Of a stretch of DNA of 64,000 nt, positions 37,536-47,734 are shown piece after piece. A program made the translations under genes and the position numbers. The stretch spans positions 310,001-374,000 of the forward strand of contig NZ_JACGVC010000049.1 in the NCBI RefSeq assembly GCF_014077005.1. Direction: 5' to 3'. The first letter of the stretch is position 1; each line of letters starts with the position of its first letter. The stretch comes from Colwellia sp. MB3u-45 (GTDB taxonomy: Bacteria > Pseudomonadota > Gammaproteobacteria > Enterobacterales > Alteromonadaceae). The notes below the pieces were generated by a model. That model had not been told where the DNA came from. It did not search any database and was given only the letters and a program-made list of their open reading frames with translations.

Positions 37536-38435
37536 ATGAAACGAATTTTTCTCTTTTTACTTACGAACATTGCTATTATGTTGGTATTAAGTGTCACATT
37601 AAGACTGCTAGGTGTTGATAGTATATTGGCAGAAAATGGCTCCGATTTAAATATCCAATCCTTAGTGATACTTTCAGGTGTTATTGGTTTTGGTGGTTCG
37701 TTTATCTCATTATTCATTTCTAAATGGATGGCGAAGCGAATGACGGGTGCAGTTGTTATTACAGCACCTACAACCAACATTAATAAATGGTTAATACAAA
37801 CGGTAGAAAAGCAAGCCAATATTGTTGGTATAAAAATGCCTGAAGTCGCTATTTTTCCTTCAAATGAAATGAATGCTTTTGCTACAGGAGCAACTAAAAA
37901 CAATGCATTAGTCGCTGTATCTCAAGGACTCCTTGATAATATGGCCCAGGGTGAAATTGAAGCAGTACTTGGTCATGAAATGAGCCATATTGCGAATGGT
38001 GACATGGTAACGTTAACGTTAATTCAAGGGGTGGTGAATACCTTTGTTGTGTTTTTGTCTCGCCTTGTTGGCCATGTAGTTGACAGAGTTATCTTAAAAA
38101 ATGATCGCGGACATGGTATTGGTTACTTTGTTACGGTTCTTATCTCGCAAGTTCTATTATCGATACTCGCCAGCGTTATTGTGATGTATTTCTCTAGAAA
38201 ACGTGAATTTGTAGCAGATACAGGTGGTGCTGATTTAGCGGGTCATCAAAATATGATCAGTGCTTTAAAGCGTTTAGCTCGAAAAGAACCTGAAGCACTA
38301 CCTGAGCAATTGGCCGCTTTTGGTATCGGTGAAAAAAAAAAGCAAGGCTTTACCCATTTATGGACTTCTCACCCACCAATAGAAGATAGAATTGATGCGT
38401 TAGAAAAAAGAGCGCTGACTGGTGTAAAACCGTAA
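37536..38435 (+). CDS. htpX: Membrane zinc metalloprotease HtpX
   Basis: Inner-membrane M48 protease involved in quality control of membrane proteins. The zinc motif HEMSHI is at residues 147-152 and the third ligand is in SRKREFVADTGGADLAG. Four membrane segments are expected, with two at the N-terminus clear (IFLFLLTNIAIMLVLSVTLR and LVILSGVIGFGGSFISLFIS). The length is 299 residues against 293 in E. coli. It is monocistronic. No clean sigma-32 promoter could be recognised upstream. Confidence 0.95.
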   Translation: MKRIFLFLLTNIAIMLVLSVTLRLLGVDSILAENGSDLNIQSLVILSGVIGFGGSFISLFISKWMAKRMTGAVVITAPTTNINKWLIQTVEKQANIVGIKMPEVAIFPSNEMNAFATGATKNNALVAVSQGLLDNMAQGEIEAVLGHEMSHIANGDMVTLTLIQGVVNTFVVFLSRLVGHVVDRVILKNDRGHGIGYFVTVLISQVLLSILASVIVMYFSRKREFVADTGGADLAGHQNMISALKRLARKEPEALPEQLAAFGIGEKKKQGFTHLWTSHPPIEDRIDALEKRALTGVKP

Positions 38436-38755
38436 TGTTTTGTTAATGACAGTAGCCATGTAAAGACACTTTATCTGCAAATCATAATAATGTGATGCAC
38501 TGTTAATATATTGGTGAAACTAAGATGATATTAAGGGATAACAGCTAACAGGAACAGAGCCTTTTATTTATTGCAAAACTATTAAGTATACAAAAGCAGT
38601 CTGATGTAAATCATCTGGACTGCAAACAAATGAAACAGTTAAATAATTTACATTAATCTCTGCTGTTAATTTTTAATTTTTAATTTTTATCACTGAACTT
38701 AGCTTACTGAAACAGCCAAGGTCAGTGATATCGTTTTAGATAGGAGGTAAAATAG
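38436..38755. other. Spacer between htpX and glpD (convergent)
   Basis: About 320 bp. It holds a hairpin-forming GCAGTC/GACTGC at about 38599-38630 and three direct AATTTTT units at 38667-38690. No gene is supported. One of these may serve as terminator for htpX or glpD. Confidence 0.45.
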
Positions 38756-40294
38756 CTATACTTTTTCTGATAGGGAGTTTTGCTTTGACGAGGCTTTCAA
38801 ACTGTCAGTAGAAGCTACAAGAAAGCTTGCTAATGTATCTTTTTCTACTTGGGTTAAGTGCAAACCTAATTTGCTGCGTCGCCAGATAATATCTTCAAGG
38901 TCAACGGCCCACTCTTGTGCTATTAAATACTCCACCTCACGTTGATAGAGGCCTGCACCAAAGTTTTGGCCCATTTCATCCATTGAGCTAATACCAGCAC
39001 AAATTTCATGACTCAAGGTGCCATATGAGCGAACATAACGATTAATTATTTTTCGCGGCAGCCAATTATATTGACGTTTAAGGCTAGTTTGTAGGTTGTG
39101 TTGAGTGTCAAAATTACCCCCTGGAAGTGCAGCATCGGCTGTCCAACTTTTACCCGCTTTAGGAAAATGACTAATAATGCCATCAACTGCCGCTTCAGAT
39201 AATTTACGATAGGTTGTGATCTTGCCACCAAATACTGACAATAATGGTGCTTTACCGTCAGGAGCATCTACTTCAAAAGTATAATCACGTGTTACCTCGG
39301 CGGCTGAATCTGATTCATCATCAAGTAAAGGCCTTACGCCTGAATAGGTGGCAACAATATCTTCAGTGGTTATTTGATGCTTGAAATGAGCATTAACTAT
39401 CGACACTAAGTAGTCACTCTCTTCTTTTGAAATACAAGCTGTTGCTGGATCGCCAATATGCTCTATATCTGTCGTACCGACTAAAGAAAAGTCATCTTCA
39501 TAAGGAATAACAAAAACGATGCGCTTATCTTCATTCTGTAAAATATATGCCTGAGGTTCATTATGAATACGCGGCACAATAATATGGCTACCTTTGATCA
39601 AACGAATTTTTTTCGGAGAAGGTGTTTTCAATGCGTCATCAAAAAAGCTAGTCACCCATGGACCTGCCGCATTAACTAAAGCTTTAGCTTTAACAGTTTG
39701 CTGTTGCCCCGTTAAATTATCATGAAGGGTTACTTGCCAAATATTATCTACTCGCTTAGCATTAGAGCAACGAGTGCGTGTCATAATATTTGCGCCTTTA
39801 TCTCTAGCGGCTATCGCGTTAAGCACCACCATACGGGCATCATCAACCCAAGCGTCAGAATATTCAAAGCCTTTAGTTATGCTGTCAATAACTGGGCTGT
39901 TTTTGCCAAACTTGATACCATGCGAACCTTTCAAAGTGGCGCGTTTAGCTAAGTTGTCATACATAAACAAACCAATTCTGATCATCCATGAAGGCCGTAA
40001 ATGACGGCGATGAGGCAAGCGAAAACGTAAAGGCCATATAATATGAGGCGCATTTTTTAATAAGGTTTCACGCTCAGCAAGCGCTTCACGAACTAAGCGA
40101 AACTCGTAATGCTCAAGGTAGCGTAAGCCGCCATGAATAAGTTTACTGCTGTTTGATGAGGTTGATGAGGCAAGATCATTCATTTCACAAAGTAAAACAT
40201 TTAGACCTCTACCACTTGCATCAGCAGCAATGCCTGTTCCATTAATGCCACCACCAATAACGAGTAAGTCATAAATAACACTTTGATCTTTCAT
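38756..40294 (-). CDS. glpD: Aerobic glycerol-3-phosphate dehydrogenase
   Basis: Membrane-associated FAD enzyme oxidising glycerol-3-phosphate to dihydroxyacetone phosphate and passing electrons to quinone. The FAD fold starts at LLVIGGGINGTGIAADASGR, and SSKLIHGGLRYLEHYEFRLV is a GlpD signature. The start at ATG 40294 (MKDQSVIYD) has AGAGGA upstream; the longer frame from 40375 lacks this. The 512-residue protein is complete. Upstream are a TGTCGACA palindrome and two direct CGAACAT boxes, so regulation by GlpR and possibly a GntR protein is expected. Confidence 0.95.
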   Translation of the reverse strand: MKDQSVIYDLLVIGGGINGTGIAADASGRGLNVLLCEMNDLASSTSSNSSKLIHGGLRYLEHYEFRLVREALAERETLLKNAPHIIWPLRFRLPHRRHLRPSWMIRIGLFMYDNLAKRATLKGSHGIKFGKNSPVIDSITKGFEYSDAWVDDARMVVLNAIAARDKGANIMTRTRCSNAKRVDNIWQVTLHDNLTGQQQTVKAKALVNAAGPWVTSFFDDALKTPSPKKIRLIKGSHIIVPRIHNEPQAYILQNEDKRIVFVIPYEDDFSLVGTTDIEHIGDPATACISKEESDYLVSIVNAHFKHQITTEDIVATYSGVRPLLDDESDSAAEVTRDYTFEVDAPDGKAPLLSVFGGKITTYRKLSEAAVDGIISHFPKAGKSWTADAALPGGNFDTQHNLQTSLKRQYNWLPRKIINRYVRSYGTLSHEICAGISSMDEMGQNFGAGLYQREVEYLIAQEWAVDLEDIIWRRSKLGLHLTQVEKDTLASFLVASTDSLKASSKQNSLSEKV

Positions 40295-40390
40295 ATTGTC
40301 CTCTTTAATTGCCGCAAGGAAGAATCTGACGTAGCTTCTAACTTTCTTATTGCTAAATTCACTGGCTAAATCCACTGATAATACAATGTT

Positions 40391-40406
40391 GTTTTGTCGA
40401 CAATAC
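40391..40406. promoter_or_regulatory. GntR-type operator upstream of glpD
   Basis: GTTTTGTCGACAATAC differs from the perfect palindrome at 15548 by two bases. It lies 97 nt upstream of the glpD ATG. Confidence 0.6.
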
Positions 40407-40435
40407 CTTTAAAAAGAAACAATATCAACACAAAG

Positions 40436-40452
40436 CGAACATTTACGAACAT
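40436..40452. promoter_or_regulatory. GlpR-like direct repeat upstream of glpD
   Basis: Two CGAACAT boxes 10 bp apart (CGAACATTTACGAACAT). The half-site equals the E. coli GlpR half-site CGAACAT. Here the arrangement is direct, not inverted. Confidence 0.6.
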
Positions 40453-40958
40453 TTATTATTGCTTCTTTTAATAACTACTTGATAATTAATAAAAGAAGTA
40501 AAGCTAATGTTAGATCATCTGTTTGTTCGATAGGTTTTATAAAACAAGAGATTAATAATAGAGACAGGCTGTTATCTAGATAATGGCTTATTAAATGAAG
40601 TTTTTCTTGTTGGCCTTAATATATTTCACCACTATCTGCCTATTAAATTATGCTCATTAAAGACTAATGCTATATTGAACTATATAAAAGTGAGGGGAAA
40701 ATATCAGTAAAGTAGCGGTAATTGGATTGGAAAATATTGACTTTTAAATGAATAATGCAATTTCTTAAATAATGATATTATTCAAGAAATTGTAGTAAAA
40801 ATTTCCTCAGTAGTTAATCATTAAAATAGTTGTTGAATATTTCTCTGCTCAACTGACATAGACCCTTGTTAAAAATAAACTTTCTTACTTTGACAACACT
40901 TAATGGAAAAATTTATACCCTAATTAATGATCTCAGGTAGCATAAATTAAATGCAAAA
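40453..40958. other. Spacer between glpD promoter and glpR
   Basis: About 500 bp without a supportable gene. One further TGTTCGATA half-site occurs at about 40525. The rest is AT-rich. Confidence 0.45.
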
Positions 40959-41717
40959 CTATACTAAGTGCAAAGTGACTTTATGGTCGACAAGAATTTG
41001 TTTTATTTCATCCGGTGGTGTCGCATCAGTAAAAAAATGATCTACTTGGCTAATGTTACCTAAGCGTACCATAGCGTTGCGACCAAATTTTGATTGATCA
41101 GCCGCTAACAGTACTTGACGTGAATTCTCGATAATGGCTTGAGCTACCCTGACTTCTCTATAATCAAAATCTAATAATGAACCATCTAAATCGATACCAC
41201 TGATACCAATAATACCAAAATCCATCCGGAATTTTTTAATGAAGTCTTCTGTGGCCTCCCCCATAACACCACCATCTCTGTGTCTAACTTCGCCACCGGC
41301 AATAACTACTGTAAAGTCTTCTTTAGCGCCAAGTATTGAGGCAACATTTAAATTATTGGTTACAACCTGCAAACCTTTATGGTTTAGTAACGCTCGGGCA
41401 ATGGTTTCGATTGTGGTACCAATATTAATAAAAAGCGATGCGCCATTAGGAATCATTTGCACCAACTCAGCAGCAATTTTTTCTTTTGAGTGAAGATCGG
41501 TAATCTTTCGTGTTTGATAATCAGTGTTCACTGTACTCGATTCAGTACCCGCACCACCATGATGACGTGAAATTTTCTGTGCTTTAGCAAGTTGATTAAG
41601 ATCACGGCGCACTGTTTGAGGTGTTACTTTAAAATGTTCAACCAGCTCGTCAATGGTTACAAAACCATGCTCTTGAATCTTCTCAATAATTAACGCTTGG
41701 CGTTGTTGTTGGTTCAT
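40959..41717 (-). CDS. glpR: DeoR-family repressor of the glycerol regulon
   Basis: A 252-residue DeoR-family repressor that responds to glycerol-3-phosphate. The N-terminal helix-turn-helix is VTIDELVEHFKVTPQTVRRD with LNQLAKAQKISRHHGGAG. The C-terminal sugar-phosphate-binding domain has INIGTTIETIARALL, VVIAGGEVRHRDGGVMGEAT and ADQSKFGRNAMVRLG. It sits between glpD and glpK, divergent from glpK, which identifies it as GlpR. CGAACAT boxes are found before both glpD and glpK. Confidence 0.92.
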   Translation of the reverse strand: MNQQQRQALIIEKIQEHGFVTIDELVEHFKVTPQTVRRDLNQLAKAQKISRHHGGAGTESSTVNTDYQTRKITDLHSKEKIAAELVQMIPNGASLFINIGTTIETIARALLNHKGLQVVTNNLNVASILGAKEDFTVVIAGGEVRHRDGGVMGEATEDFIKKFRMDFGIIGISGIDLDGSLLDFDYREVRVAQAIIENSRQVLLAADQSKFGRNAMVRLGNISQVDHFFTDATPPDEIKQILVDHKVTLHLV

Positions 41718-41907
41718 TTAATTTATACTTTTGGATTATTTGATTCGTTTGAATTAAAGCAACTATGTTAATTTTAATCAAAACTTAAGTTAACGTAACA
41801 ATTAGTCACTATTCTGACAGGATGAATGATATTAGCAAAGAAATTTAGCTGATAATATTATTTATCCTGTTGTAAATAATGGATAAAACATATACAGCTA
41901 ATATAAA

Positions 41908-41924
41908 TGAACATTAACGAACAT
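41908..41924. promoter_or_regulatory. GlpR-like direct repeat upstream of glpK
   Basis: TGAACATTAACGAACAT: two boxes with the same 10-bp period as at glpD, 57-73 nt upstream of the glpK ATG. They lie in the glpR–glpK divergent promoter region. Confidence 0.6.
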
Positions 41925-41980
41925 AAGTTAACGTTTTTTAACATCATTTAACACCGAACAATAACATCACTGGATTTTGC

Positions 41981-43462
41981 ATGACTGACTATATTCTATC
42001 AATTGATCAAGGCACTACCAGCTCTCGGGCTATATTATTTAACCGTGATGGCCGAAGTGAACATTCTGCCCAAGAGGAGTTTTCACAACATTTCCCCAAT
42101 GATGGCTGGGTTGAACATGAGCCTGATGATATTTGGCGCACAGTAGAAAGTACCTGTAAAAAGGTTATTGCTGCCATTGATAATAGCACTGATACTATTA
42201 AAGCCATTGGTATTACAAATCAACGTGAAACGACATTGATATGGGATCGCAAAACTGGCATACCCATTTATCGCGCTATAGTTTGGCAAGATCGTCGTAC
42301 CAGTGAGTACTGCCAACAACTCAAAAGCAATAATATAGAAACATTAATCTCTGAAAAAACGGGATTGTTAATCGATCCTTATTTCTCTGCCACTAAAATA
42401 CGCTGGATTTTAGACAATGTAGCAGGCTCCCAAGCTCGTGCTGAAAACGGTGAATTAGCATTTGGTACCCTTGATAGTTATATATTATGGAAATTAACCA
42501 ACGGAAAAGAACACCGCACTGATGCAACAAACGCATCGCGTACCATGTTGTTTAATATACACAGCCAAGAATGGGATGAAGAGTTATTAACTACATTCAA
42601 TATTCCTCGCTTGTTATTGCCTGAAGTTATGGACTCGTCTGATAATTTTGGTGTCTCAGATAAAAATATTTTAGGCGTTGAAATTCCTATTTTAGGTATG
42701 GCTGGTGATCAACAGGCCGCGCTATTTGGTCAAACCTGTTTCCATGAAGGTATGGCCAAAAGCACCTACGGCACCGGGTGTTTTATGATTGTTAATACCG
42801 GCAACACCGCACTGAAATCATCAAATAGATTACTAACAACCGTAGCCTATCGACTTAATGGCAAGGTTACCTATGCTTTAGAGGGCAGTATTTTTATTGC
42901 CGGAGCGACTATTCAATGGTTGCGAGATGGCTTAAAACTGATTGATGCCGCTTCAGAGGCAGAACCGTTAGCGCAACAAACACCTGTTGATCATGGTGTT
43001 TATTTAGTCCCTGCATTTACGGGTTTAGGGGCTCCTTATTGGGATCCAAATGCCCGAGGAGCCATCTTTGGTTTAACACGAGATACGGGTATAAAAGAAA
43101 TAGTCACCGCTGGCTTACAATCAGTGTGTTATCAAACTAAAGATTTACAACGAGCGATGGAAAGTGATGGTGTACGCCCCATAGCATTACGCGTTGATGG
43201 TGGCATGGTCGCTAATAACTGGCTAATGCAATTTCTTGCTGATGTATTAGGCGCGACAGTTGATCGCCCTGAGATCACGGAAACTACAGCATTGGGGGCG
43301 GCTTATCTTGCCGGACTTAAAGCTGGAGTATATAACTCATTAGAAGATTTAGAGTCGATGTGGCTTCGCGAAAAACGTTTTGAACCTGAATTTGATAAGT
43401 CCACGCGTGATCATCTGTATGAAGGCTGGCTAAATGCCGTCCGTCGTGTACAAAGTGAATAA
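41981..43462 (+). CDS. glpK: Glycerol kinase
   Basis: ATP-dependent phosphorylation of glycerol to glycerol-3-phosphate. The 493-residue FGGY-family protein shows the phosphate loop [16 protein letters not shown], the glycerol-binding WVEHEP and the [13 protein letters not shown] segment. The C-terminal half has [20 protein letters not shown] and [20 protein letters not shown]. No glpF facilitator gene is next to it. An IS256-like scar begins 9 nt after its stop, so the original downstream sequence may have been replaced. Confidence 0.96.
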   Translation: MTDYILSIDQGTTSSRAILFNRDGRSEHSAQEEFSQHFPNDGWVEHEPDDIWRTVESTCKKVIAAIDNSTDTIKAIGITNQRETTLIWDRKTGIPIYRAIVWQDRRTSEYCQQLKSNNIETLISEKTGLLIDPYFSATKIRWILDNVAGSQARAENGELAFGTLDSYILWKLTNGKEHRTDATNASRTMLFNIHSQEWDEELLTTFNIPRLLLPEVMDSSDNFGVSDKNILGVEIPILGMAGDQQAALFGQTCFHEGMAKSTYGTGCFMIVNTGNTALKSSNRLLTTVAYRLNGKVTYALEGSIFIAGATIQWLRDGLKLIDAASEAEPLAQQTPVDHGVYLVPAFTGLGAPYWDPNARGAIFGLTRDTGIKEIVTAGLQSVCYQTKDLQRAMESDGVRPIALRVDGGMVANNWLMQFLADVLGATVDRPEITETTALGAAYLAGLKAGVYNSLEDLESMWLREKRFEPEFDKSTRDHLYEGWLNAVRRVQSE

Positions 43463-43471
43463 AAACAATTT

Positions 43472-43765
43472 ATGCAAAGTTACGTTAAAGGTATGAGGAC
43501 CAGATAAATCCTCGATACGTTCAAAGAAAGGTATGAGGCTGATATTTCAACCACATTAATATCTACTATAATCAGTGCGGTTATCAGGCAAGTCAAACCT
43601 TCAGACACCGCATATCCTATGGTTGATCTTGACTATTTAGTGGTTAAAACCAGACAGACTGAGGTGTTTTTGCATTCAGAAAAACGTAGCACGAGCACTA
43701 CACAAGCTAGTGTGTCGACTAAACAGTCACCTGCAGTGTCGGGAGATTTTTCGCTGGAAACTTAA
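43472..43765 (+). pseudogene. Remnant of an IS256-family transposase
   Basis: From the ATG at 43472 the frame reads MQSYVKGMRTR, then a TAA (43505), then ILDTFKERYEADISTTLIST. It continues as IISAVIRQVK, AYPMVDLDYLVVKTRQTE and a divergent tail to a TAA at 43763. The order matches the IS256 transposase region around …GMSTREI…F…YGADVS.TLIS…V…YPIVYLD.L.VKVR. The first catalytic aspartate region is present; the rest of the protein is gone. Clearly non-functional. Confidence 0.75.
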
Positions 43766-43779
43766 TCTCAGAACTTTGA

Positions 43780-43820
43780 CCGCTTTGATAGCATCACAAC
43801 AGAATGCAAAATCAAAGCGG
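43780..43820. other. Inverted repeat between IS256 scar and ilvD
   Basis: CCGCTTTGAT and ATCAAAGCGG form a perfect 10-bp stem with a 21-nt loop, 20 nt past the ilvD stop. No clear T tract. It may be the ilvD terminator. A CGGGCTCTG direct repeat flanks it on the right. Confidence 0.45.
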
Positions 43821-43839
43821 GCTCTGAAAACGGGCTCTG

Positions 43840-45519
43840 TTAGTCTATTTCGTCGGTAACACACCCTAGCGATGCAGATTTTACCGTGGCAATATACTTT
43901 CGTAACACACCATTGGTAGCTCTATAAGCCGGTTTTATCCATGCGGCTTTACGCTGGGCAATTTCAGCCTCGTCTACTTTGAGTTCCAACTTGTTCGTCA
44001 CTGCATCAATACGGATAATGTCGCCATTTTGCACCAAAGCAATCAATCCACCTTCTGAAGCCTCAGGGGTAACGTGTCCAACAACAAAGCCGTGAGAACC
44101 GCCAGAGAACCTACCATCAGTGATTAGTGCTACGTCTTTGCCAAGACCCGCACCCATTACTGCTGACGTTGGTTTTAGCATTTCAGGCATTCCAGGCGCT
44201 CCCTTTGGACCAGAATAACGGATAACGATAACCTCTCCTTTTTGTACTTCGTCTTCAATGCCTTTTATTGCCGCGAATTCATCTTCATAAACTCTTGCTG
44301 GACCTTCGAATACTTCACCTTCTTTGCCTGTAATTTTGGCAACTGAGCCTTCAGAAGCCAAGTTTCCATAAAGAATTTGTAAGTGACCCGTTGCTTTTAA
44401 TGGGTTACTTAAAGGTCTGATAATATCTTGAACTGCTGGCAGGCCAGGTAAATCAGCTAAGTTTTCTGCAATGGTTTGCCCTGTAACGGTCAAACAATCA
44501 CCATGCAACAAACCTTCAGCCAATAAATACTTCATTACCGCAGGGATCCCGCCTATGGCATGTAAGTCTTGCATTAAGTATTCACCTGAGGGCTTTAAGT
44601 TTGCCAACAATGGCGTTTTGTCAGCCATAGCTTGGAAATCATCTAAACCTAAATCAACACCACAGGCTCGCGCCATAGCTATCATATGCAGAGTTGCGTT
44701 GGTAGAGCCGCCCAAAACCATGATCATTCTTAAAGCATTTTCGAACGCTTTTTTGGTCATAATATCTTGTGGTTTTATGTCTTTTTCCAGTAGATTTTTA
44801 ATGGCATCACCCACTTTGGTCACTTCTATCTTTTTCTCCTCACTCACCGCTAGATTAGACGAAGAGTAAGGCAGGCTCATCCCTAAAGCCTCAATCGCTG
44901 AAGACATAGTGTTTGCGGTGTACATTCCACCACAAGCGCCCGCTCCTGGGATCGCATTTTGAATCACACCTTTATAGTCTTCATCAGAGATAACGCCCTG
45001 TAATTTTTTTCCATAAGCTTCGAAAGCAGAGACAATATTCAAGTCTTCACCTTTCCATTTTCCCGCTTTAACAGAGCCGCCATAAACCAATATACCTGGA
45101 CGATTAACACGCGCCAAGGCCATCATTGCCCCGGGCATGTTTTTATCACAGCCAACGATTGCCACCATAGCATCATAATATTGAGCACCGGCAACCGTTT
45201 CAATAGAATCGGCAATTACATCACGAGAAACTAAGGAATACTTCATACCTGCCGTTCCGTTTGAAATACCGTCACTCACCCCTATGGTGTGAAAAATTAA
45301 TCCCACCAAATCAGCAGCAATGACACTTTTTTTGACTTCTTTAGCAAGTTCATTTAAGTGCATGTTACAGGGGTTGCCTTCCCATCCTGTAGAAACGATA
45401 CCCACTTGTGCTTTTTTCATGTCCTCTTCTGTCAAACCAATCGCATAAAGCATGGCTTGTGAAGCAGGTTGTGATTCGTCTAAAGTGACTGTTTTTGAAA
45501 ACTTATTTATTTCTGACAT
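43840..45519 (-). CDS. ilvD: Dihydroxy-acid dehydratase
   Basis: Fe-S enzyme of branched-chain amino-acid synthesis. Cluster cysteines are in [16 protein letters not shown] and [20 protein letters not shown], and a further signature is [19 protein letters not shown]. The start at ATG 45519 (MSEINKFSK) has GGAGAAAA upstream and gives 559 residues; the longer frame to 45621 is unlikely. This is the shorter (~560-residue) IlvD type rather than the ~615-residue E. coli type. It stands alone, between two mobile-element scars, and could be an extra or acquired copy. Confidence 0.93.
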   Translation of the reverse strand: MSEINKFSKTVTLDESQPASQAMLYAIGLTEEDMKKAQVGIVSTGWEGNPCNMHLNELAKEVKKSVIAADLVGLIFHTIGVSDGISNGTAGMKYSLVSRDVIADSIETVAGAQYYDAMVAIVGCDKNMPGAMMALARVNRPGILVYGGSVKAGKWKGEDLNIVSAFEAYGKKLQGVISDEDYKGVIQNAIPGAGACGGMYTANTMSSAIEALGMSLPYSSSNLAVSEEKKIEVTKVGDAIKNLLEKDIKPQDIMTKKAFENALRMIMVLGGSTNATLHMIAMARACGVDLGLDDFQAMADKTPLLANLKPSGEYLMQDLHAIGGIPAVMKYLLAEGLLHGDCLTVTGQTIAENLADLPGLPAVQDIIRPLSNPLKATGHLQILYGNLASEGSVAKITGKEGEVFEGPARVYEDEFAAIKGIEDEVQKGEVIVIRYSGPKGAPGMPEMLKPTSAVMGAGLGKDVALITDGRFSGGSHGFVVGHVTPEASEGGLIALVQNGDIIRIDAVTNKLELKVDEAEIAQRKAAWIKPAYRATNGVLRKYIATVKSASLGCVTDEID

Positions 45520-45958
45520 TATTATTTTCTCCGAAACCATCATTGAATAACTTTTATTAGAACAGATCGCAAAAAAATAATTTTTGAAATCAACCCAACG
45601 CTGCTCTTTCTCCGCATGCATTACATTTTCTGCTCTATTACTATATTTTTATATTTTTATACCGAAACTACTTGAAGATGCAGGGATCAGTAAATTAGAG
45701 GTGCCATATATTAATAGCAACGCCTTTAAATACACAATTGAATAATGAGTATCCCTATTTATAAACCTCACCTTTTCATTTTTGCGATCAGTTTTGCACG
45801 TCAATAGGATTAAATAATCCCTACTTGGCGTAAGGTAAAGCTGTTGGTCAAAAGAAATTAGGAAACATATCTGTTATCACTATGATACAAATATAGTTAA
45901 ATACTGGGTGTCCACTATAGGCTTAGATATAACCCAGTATAAAATACATGCTCTGTGA
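45520..45958. other. Spacer upstream of ilvD
   Basis: About 440 bp, AT-rich. It contains the ilvD promoter region, and no gene or motif was recognised in it. Confidence 0.4.
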
Positions 45959-46108
45959 AGAGCTAAAGCATCACTAATTTACGCTCAAGAAAAAATTTTA
46001 GCCGCGAGCCAACTATTGCTTAGACATTCAAATTTAGAAAGTACAATTGAATATTTCGCTGTTGAAATAGACCATGCTTTATCTATATCAAAAAGCACTG
46101 AAACTTAA
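45959..46108 (+). pseudogene. C-terminal remnant of a tyrosine recombinase
   Basis: After an in-frame TGA the plus strand reads RAKASLIYAQEKILAASQLL, LRHSNLESTIEYFAVEIDHA and LSISKSTET, ending in TAA. This follows the C-terminus of site-specific recombinases (…KASLIY..TKNLRAVQLLLGHTKLESTVRYLGVEVDDAL…). The catalytic H of LLLGH and the Y of the VRYLG segment are retained as LLLRH and IEYFA. The N-terminal four-fifths are absent. Confidence 0.7.
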
Positions 46109-46261
46109 TGCCGATTTTAAATGTCTCAAAACCTGAGGCAATCTCGCTGCCTTTGGAGGGAGAGTTAACCATAACTATTGCGATAAAGCAGTCGTTTTTT
46201 GGTGTTCAAAATCGTCCCAACAATGACTCTCTTGAGCGCTTTGCAGACGTTAGCAGAAAAA

Positions 46262-46549
46262 TTATGACTGCGATATTAATACTTTAATTTTTTCGTCTTG
46301 TATTAGCATTAAAATAATCGCCTTATTAACTTCACGACGTGTTTTTGACTTATGCCAACGATTCCAACAAGCCACATTATCCCAGTTGGTGATAATCGTT
46401 CTAATATTAGGATTATTAATGTTGCGGTATGATGCGCCAGAAATATAACCTTTTGCCGTCATTATTGCGGTTAAACTTTTGCGAATTTCAGAATCGTATG
46501 TTCTTTCCATATCGTCAGCGAGTACACGCTCAATAATTACTTTTATCAT
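46262..46549 (-). CDS. Small ABM-like (dimeric alpha-beta barrel) protein
   Basis: A 95-residue protein beginning MIKVIIERVLADDMERTYDS. It has the shape of antibiotic-biosynthesis-monooxygenase-like proteins: a first strand VIIERVL, a central GYISGASYRN, then ITNWDNVACWNRWHKSKTRR. Such domains are small dimeric oxygenases or heme-degrading-like proteins. The function here is unknown. The ATG at 46549 is preferred over a 25-codon longer frame to 46624, since the domain starts there. Confidence 0.6.
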   Translation of the reverse strand: MIKVIIERVLADDMERTYDSEIRKSLTAIMTAKGYISGASYRNINNPNIRTIITNWDNVACWNRWHKSKTRREVNKAIILMLIQDEKIKVLISQS

Positions 46550-46843
46550 TTTTATTTCAGTTACCCAATAGTTAAATTTACAGACATCATATTTTACCAT
46601 CACTAGCCTATAGATATAACGCATTTACCCCATCATTGTAAGTGGAAAATAGCTGATGTTATCTTGGTGTTAAGGTCGATTATGCTGTTAAATTATCTGA
46701 GGCTATAGTTATTTAAGTTATAAAGAGCTGAGTAAAATCAACGTTTACTGTCAAAAAAATCCCAGAGTGATCATTTACGCCCTTCTTAATCACCCAAAAA
46801 CTGACGTTATCCCTTACTTGTGGGTCCTCCTACGAAGTGTTTT

Positions 46844-47734
46844 TTAAACTAATTTTTCAGCAAAAAATGCTAACGTACGATCCCATGCAAGGTCTGCACT
46901 TTCTTTATCATAGCGACCAGTAGAGTCATTATGAAAACCATGTTGGGCATTTTTATACATGTGCATTTGATAAGGGGCTCCTACCTTTTTTAAGTCGTTC
47001 TCATATTCAGGCCAATATTTGTTAACTCTTTCATCAAGTTCAGCAAGCTGAATAAGTAACGAAGCCTTAATATTTTTCCTTAACTCACTTTGTGCAGGTG
47101 TGCCATAAAAAGGTACTCCAGCAACAATAAGATCAGACTCAATCGCAGCTAAATAATTAACTATGTAACCGCCAAAACAAAACCCAACAGCACCGAGTTT
47201 CCCGTTACTTCTGTTATGCTTCTTGATGAATTTTGCTGCCGCAACAAAATCTTGTTGTATTTTAGAACGCTCCATGGTTTTTTGCATTGCTCTACCCTCG
47301 TCGTCATTCCCAGGATATCCTCCTAGTGTAAACAGCGCATCTGGAGCAAAGGCAAGATAACCCGCTTTAGCCAACCGACGAGTGACATCTTTTACGTATG
47401 GGTTCAGTCCCCTATTTTCATGAATAACTAAAACAACGGGTAAAGTGCCTGTTTGTTTGGTTGGCGTGACTAAATAGCCAGCGCCTTTGCCGTAACCATT
47501 TGGGGAATCAAAGGTCTCATAGGTTGCTTTTATATCAGCGTCATTAAAAGAGACTTGTTCGGCTAAGACATAATTAGGCAGCAGTGTTGATGTTAATAAG
47601 GCCATTGAATAACCTACAGCAACCAAAGTACCTAATTTTGCCATAAAGGTTCTGCGATCCATTCCTCCATGAGCATATTCGTCGTACCAGTCAAATGCTT
47701 CTTGAGGGATATCACTATCTAATTTTTTTGACAT
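46844..47734 (-). CDS. Exported dienelactone-hydrolase-family protein (YghX-like)
   Basis: A 296-residue alpha/beta hydrolase with a Tat-type signal. DRRTFMAKLG at about residues 26-35 is followed by a hydrophobic stretch ending YVLA. The catalytic cysteine is in GAVGFCFGGYIVNYLAA, the aspartate region in IQLAELDERVNK and the histidine in KNAQHGFHND. It resembles E. coli YghX. The substrate is unknown; dienelactone-type or other small ester bonds are likely. It has its own ribosome-binding region and no obvious operon partner. Confidence 0.85.
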   Translation of the reverse strand: MSKKLDSDIPQEAFDWYDEYAHGGMDRRTFMAKLGTLVAVGYSMALLTSTLLPNYVLAEQVSFNDADIKATYETFDSPNGYGKGAGYLVTPTKQTGTLPVVLVIHENRGLNPYVKDVTRRLAKAGYLAFAPDALFTLGGYPGNDDEGRAMQKTMERSKIQQDFVAAAKFIKKHNRSNGKLGAVGFCFGGYIVNYLAAIESDLIVAGVPFYGTPAQSELRKNIKASLLIQLAELDERVNKYWPEYENDLKKVGAPYQMHMYKNAQHGFHNDSTGRYDKESADLAWDRTLAFFAEKLV

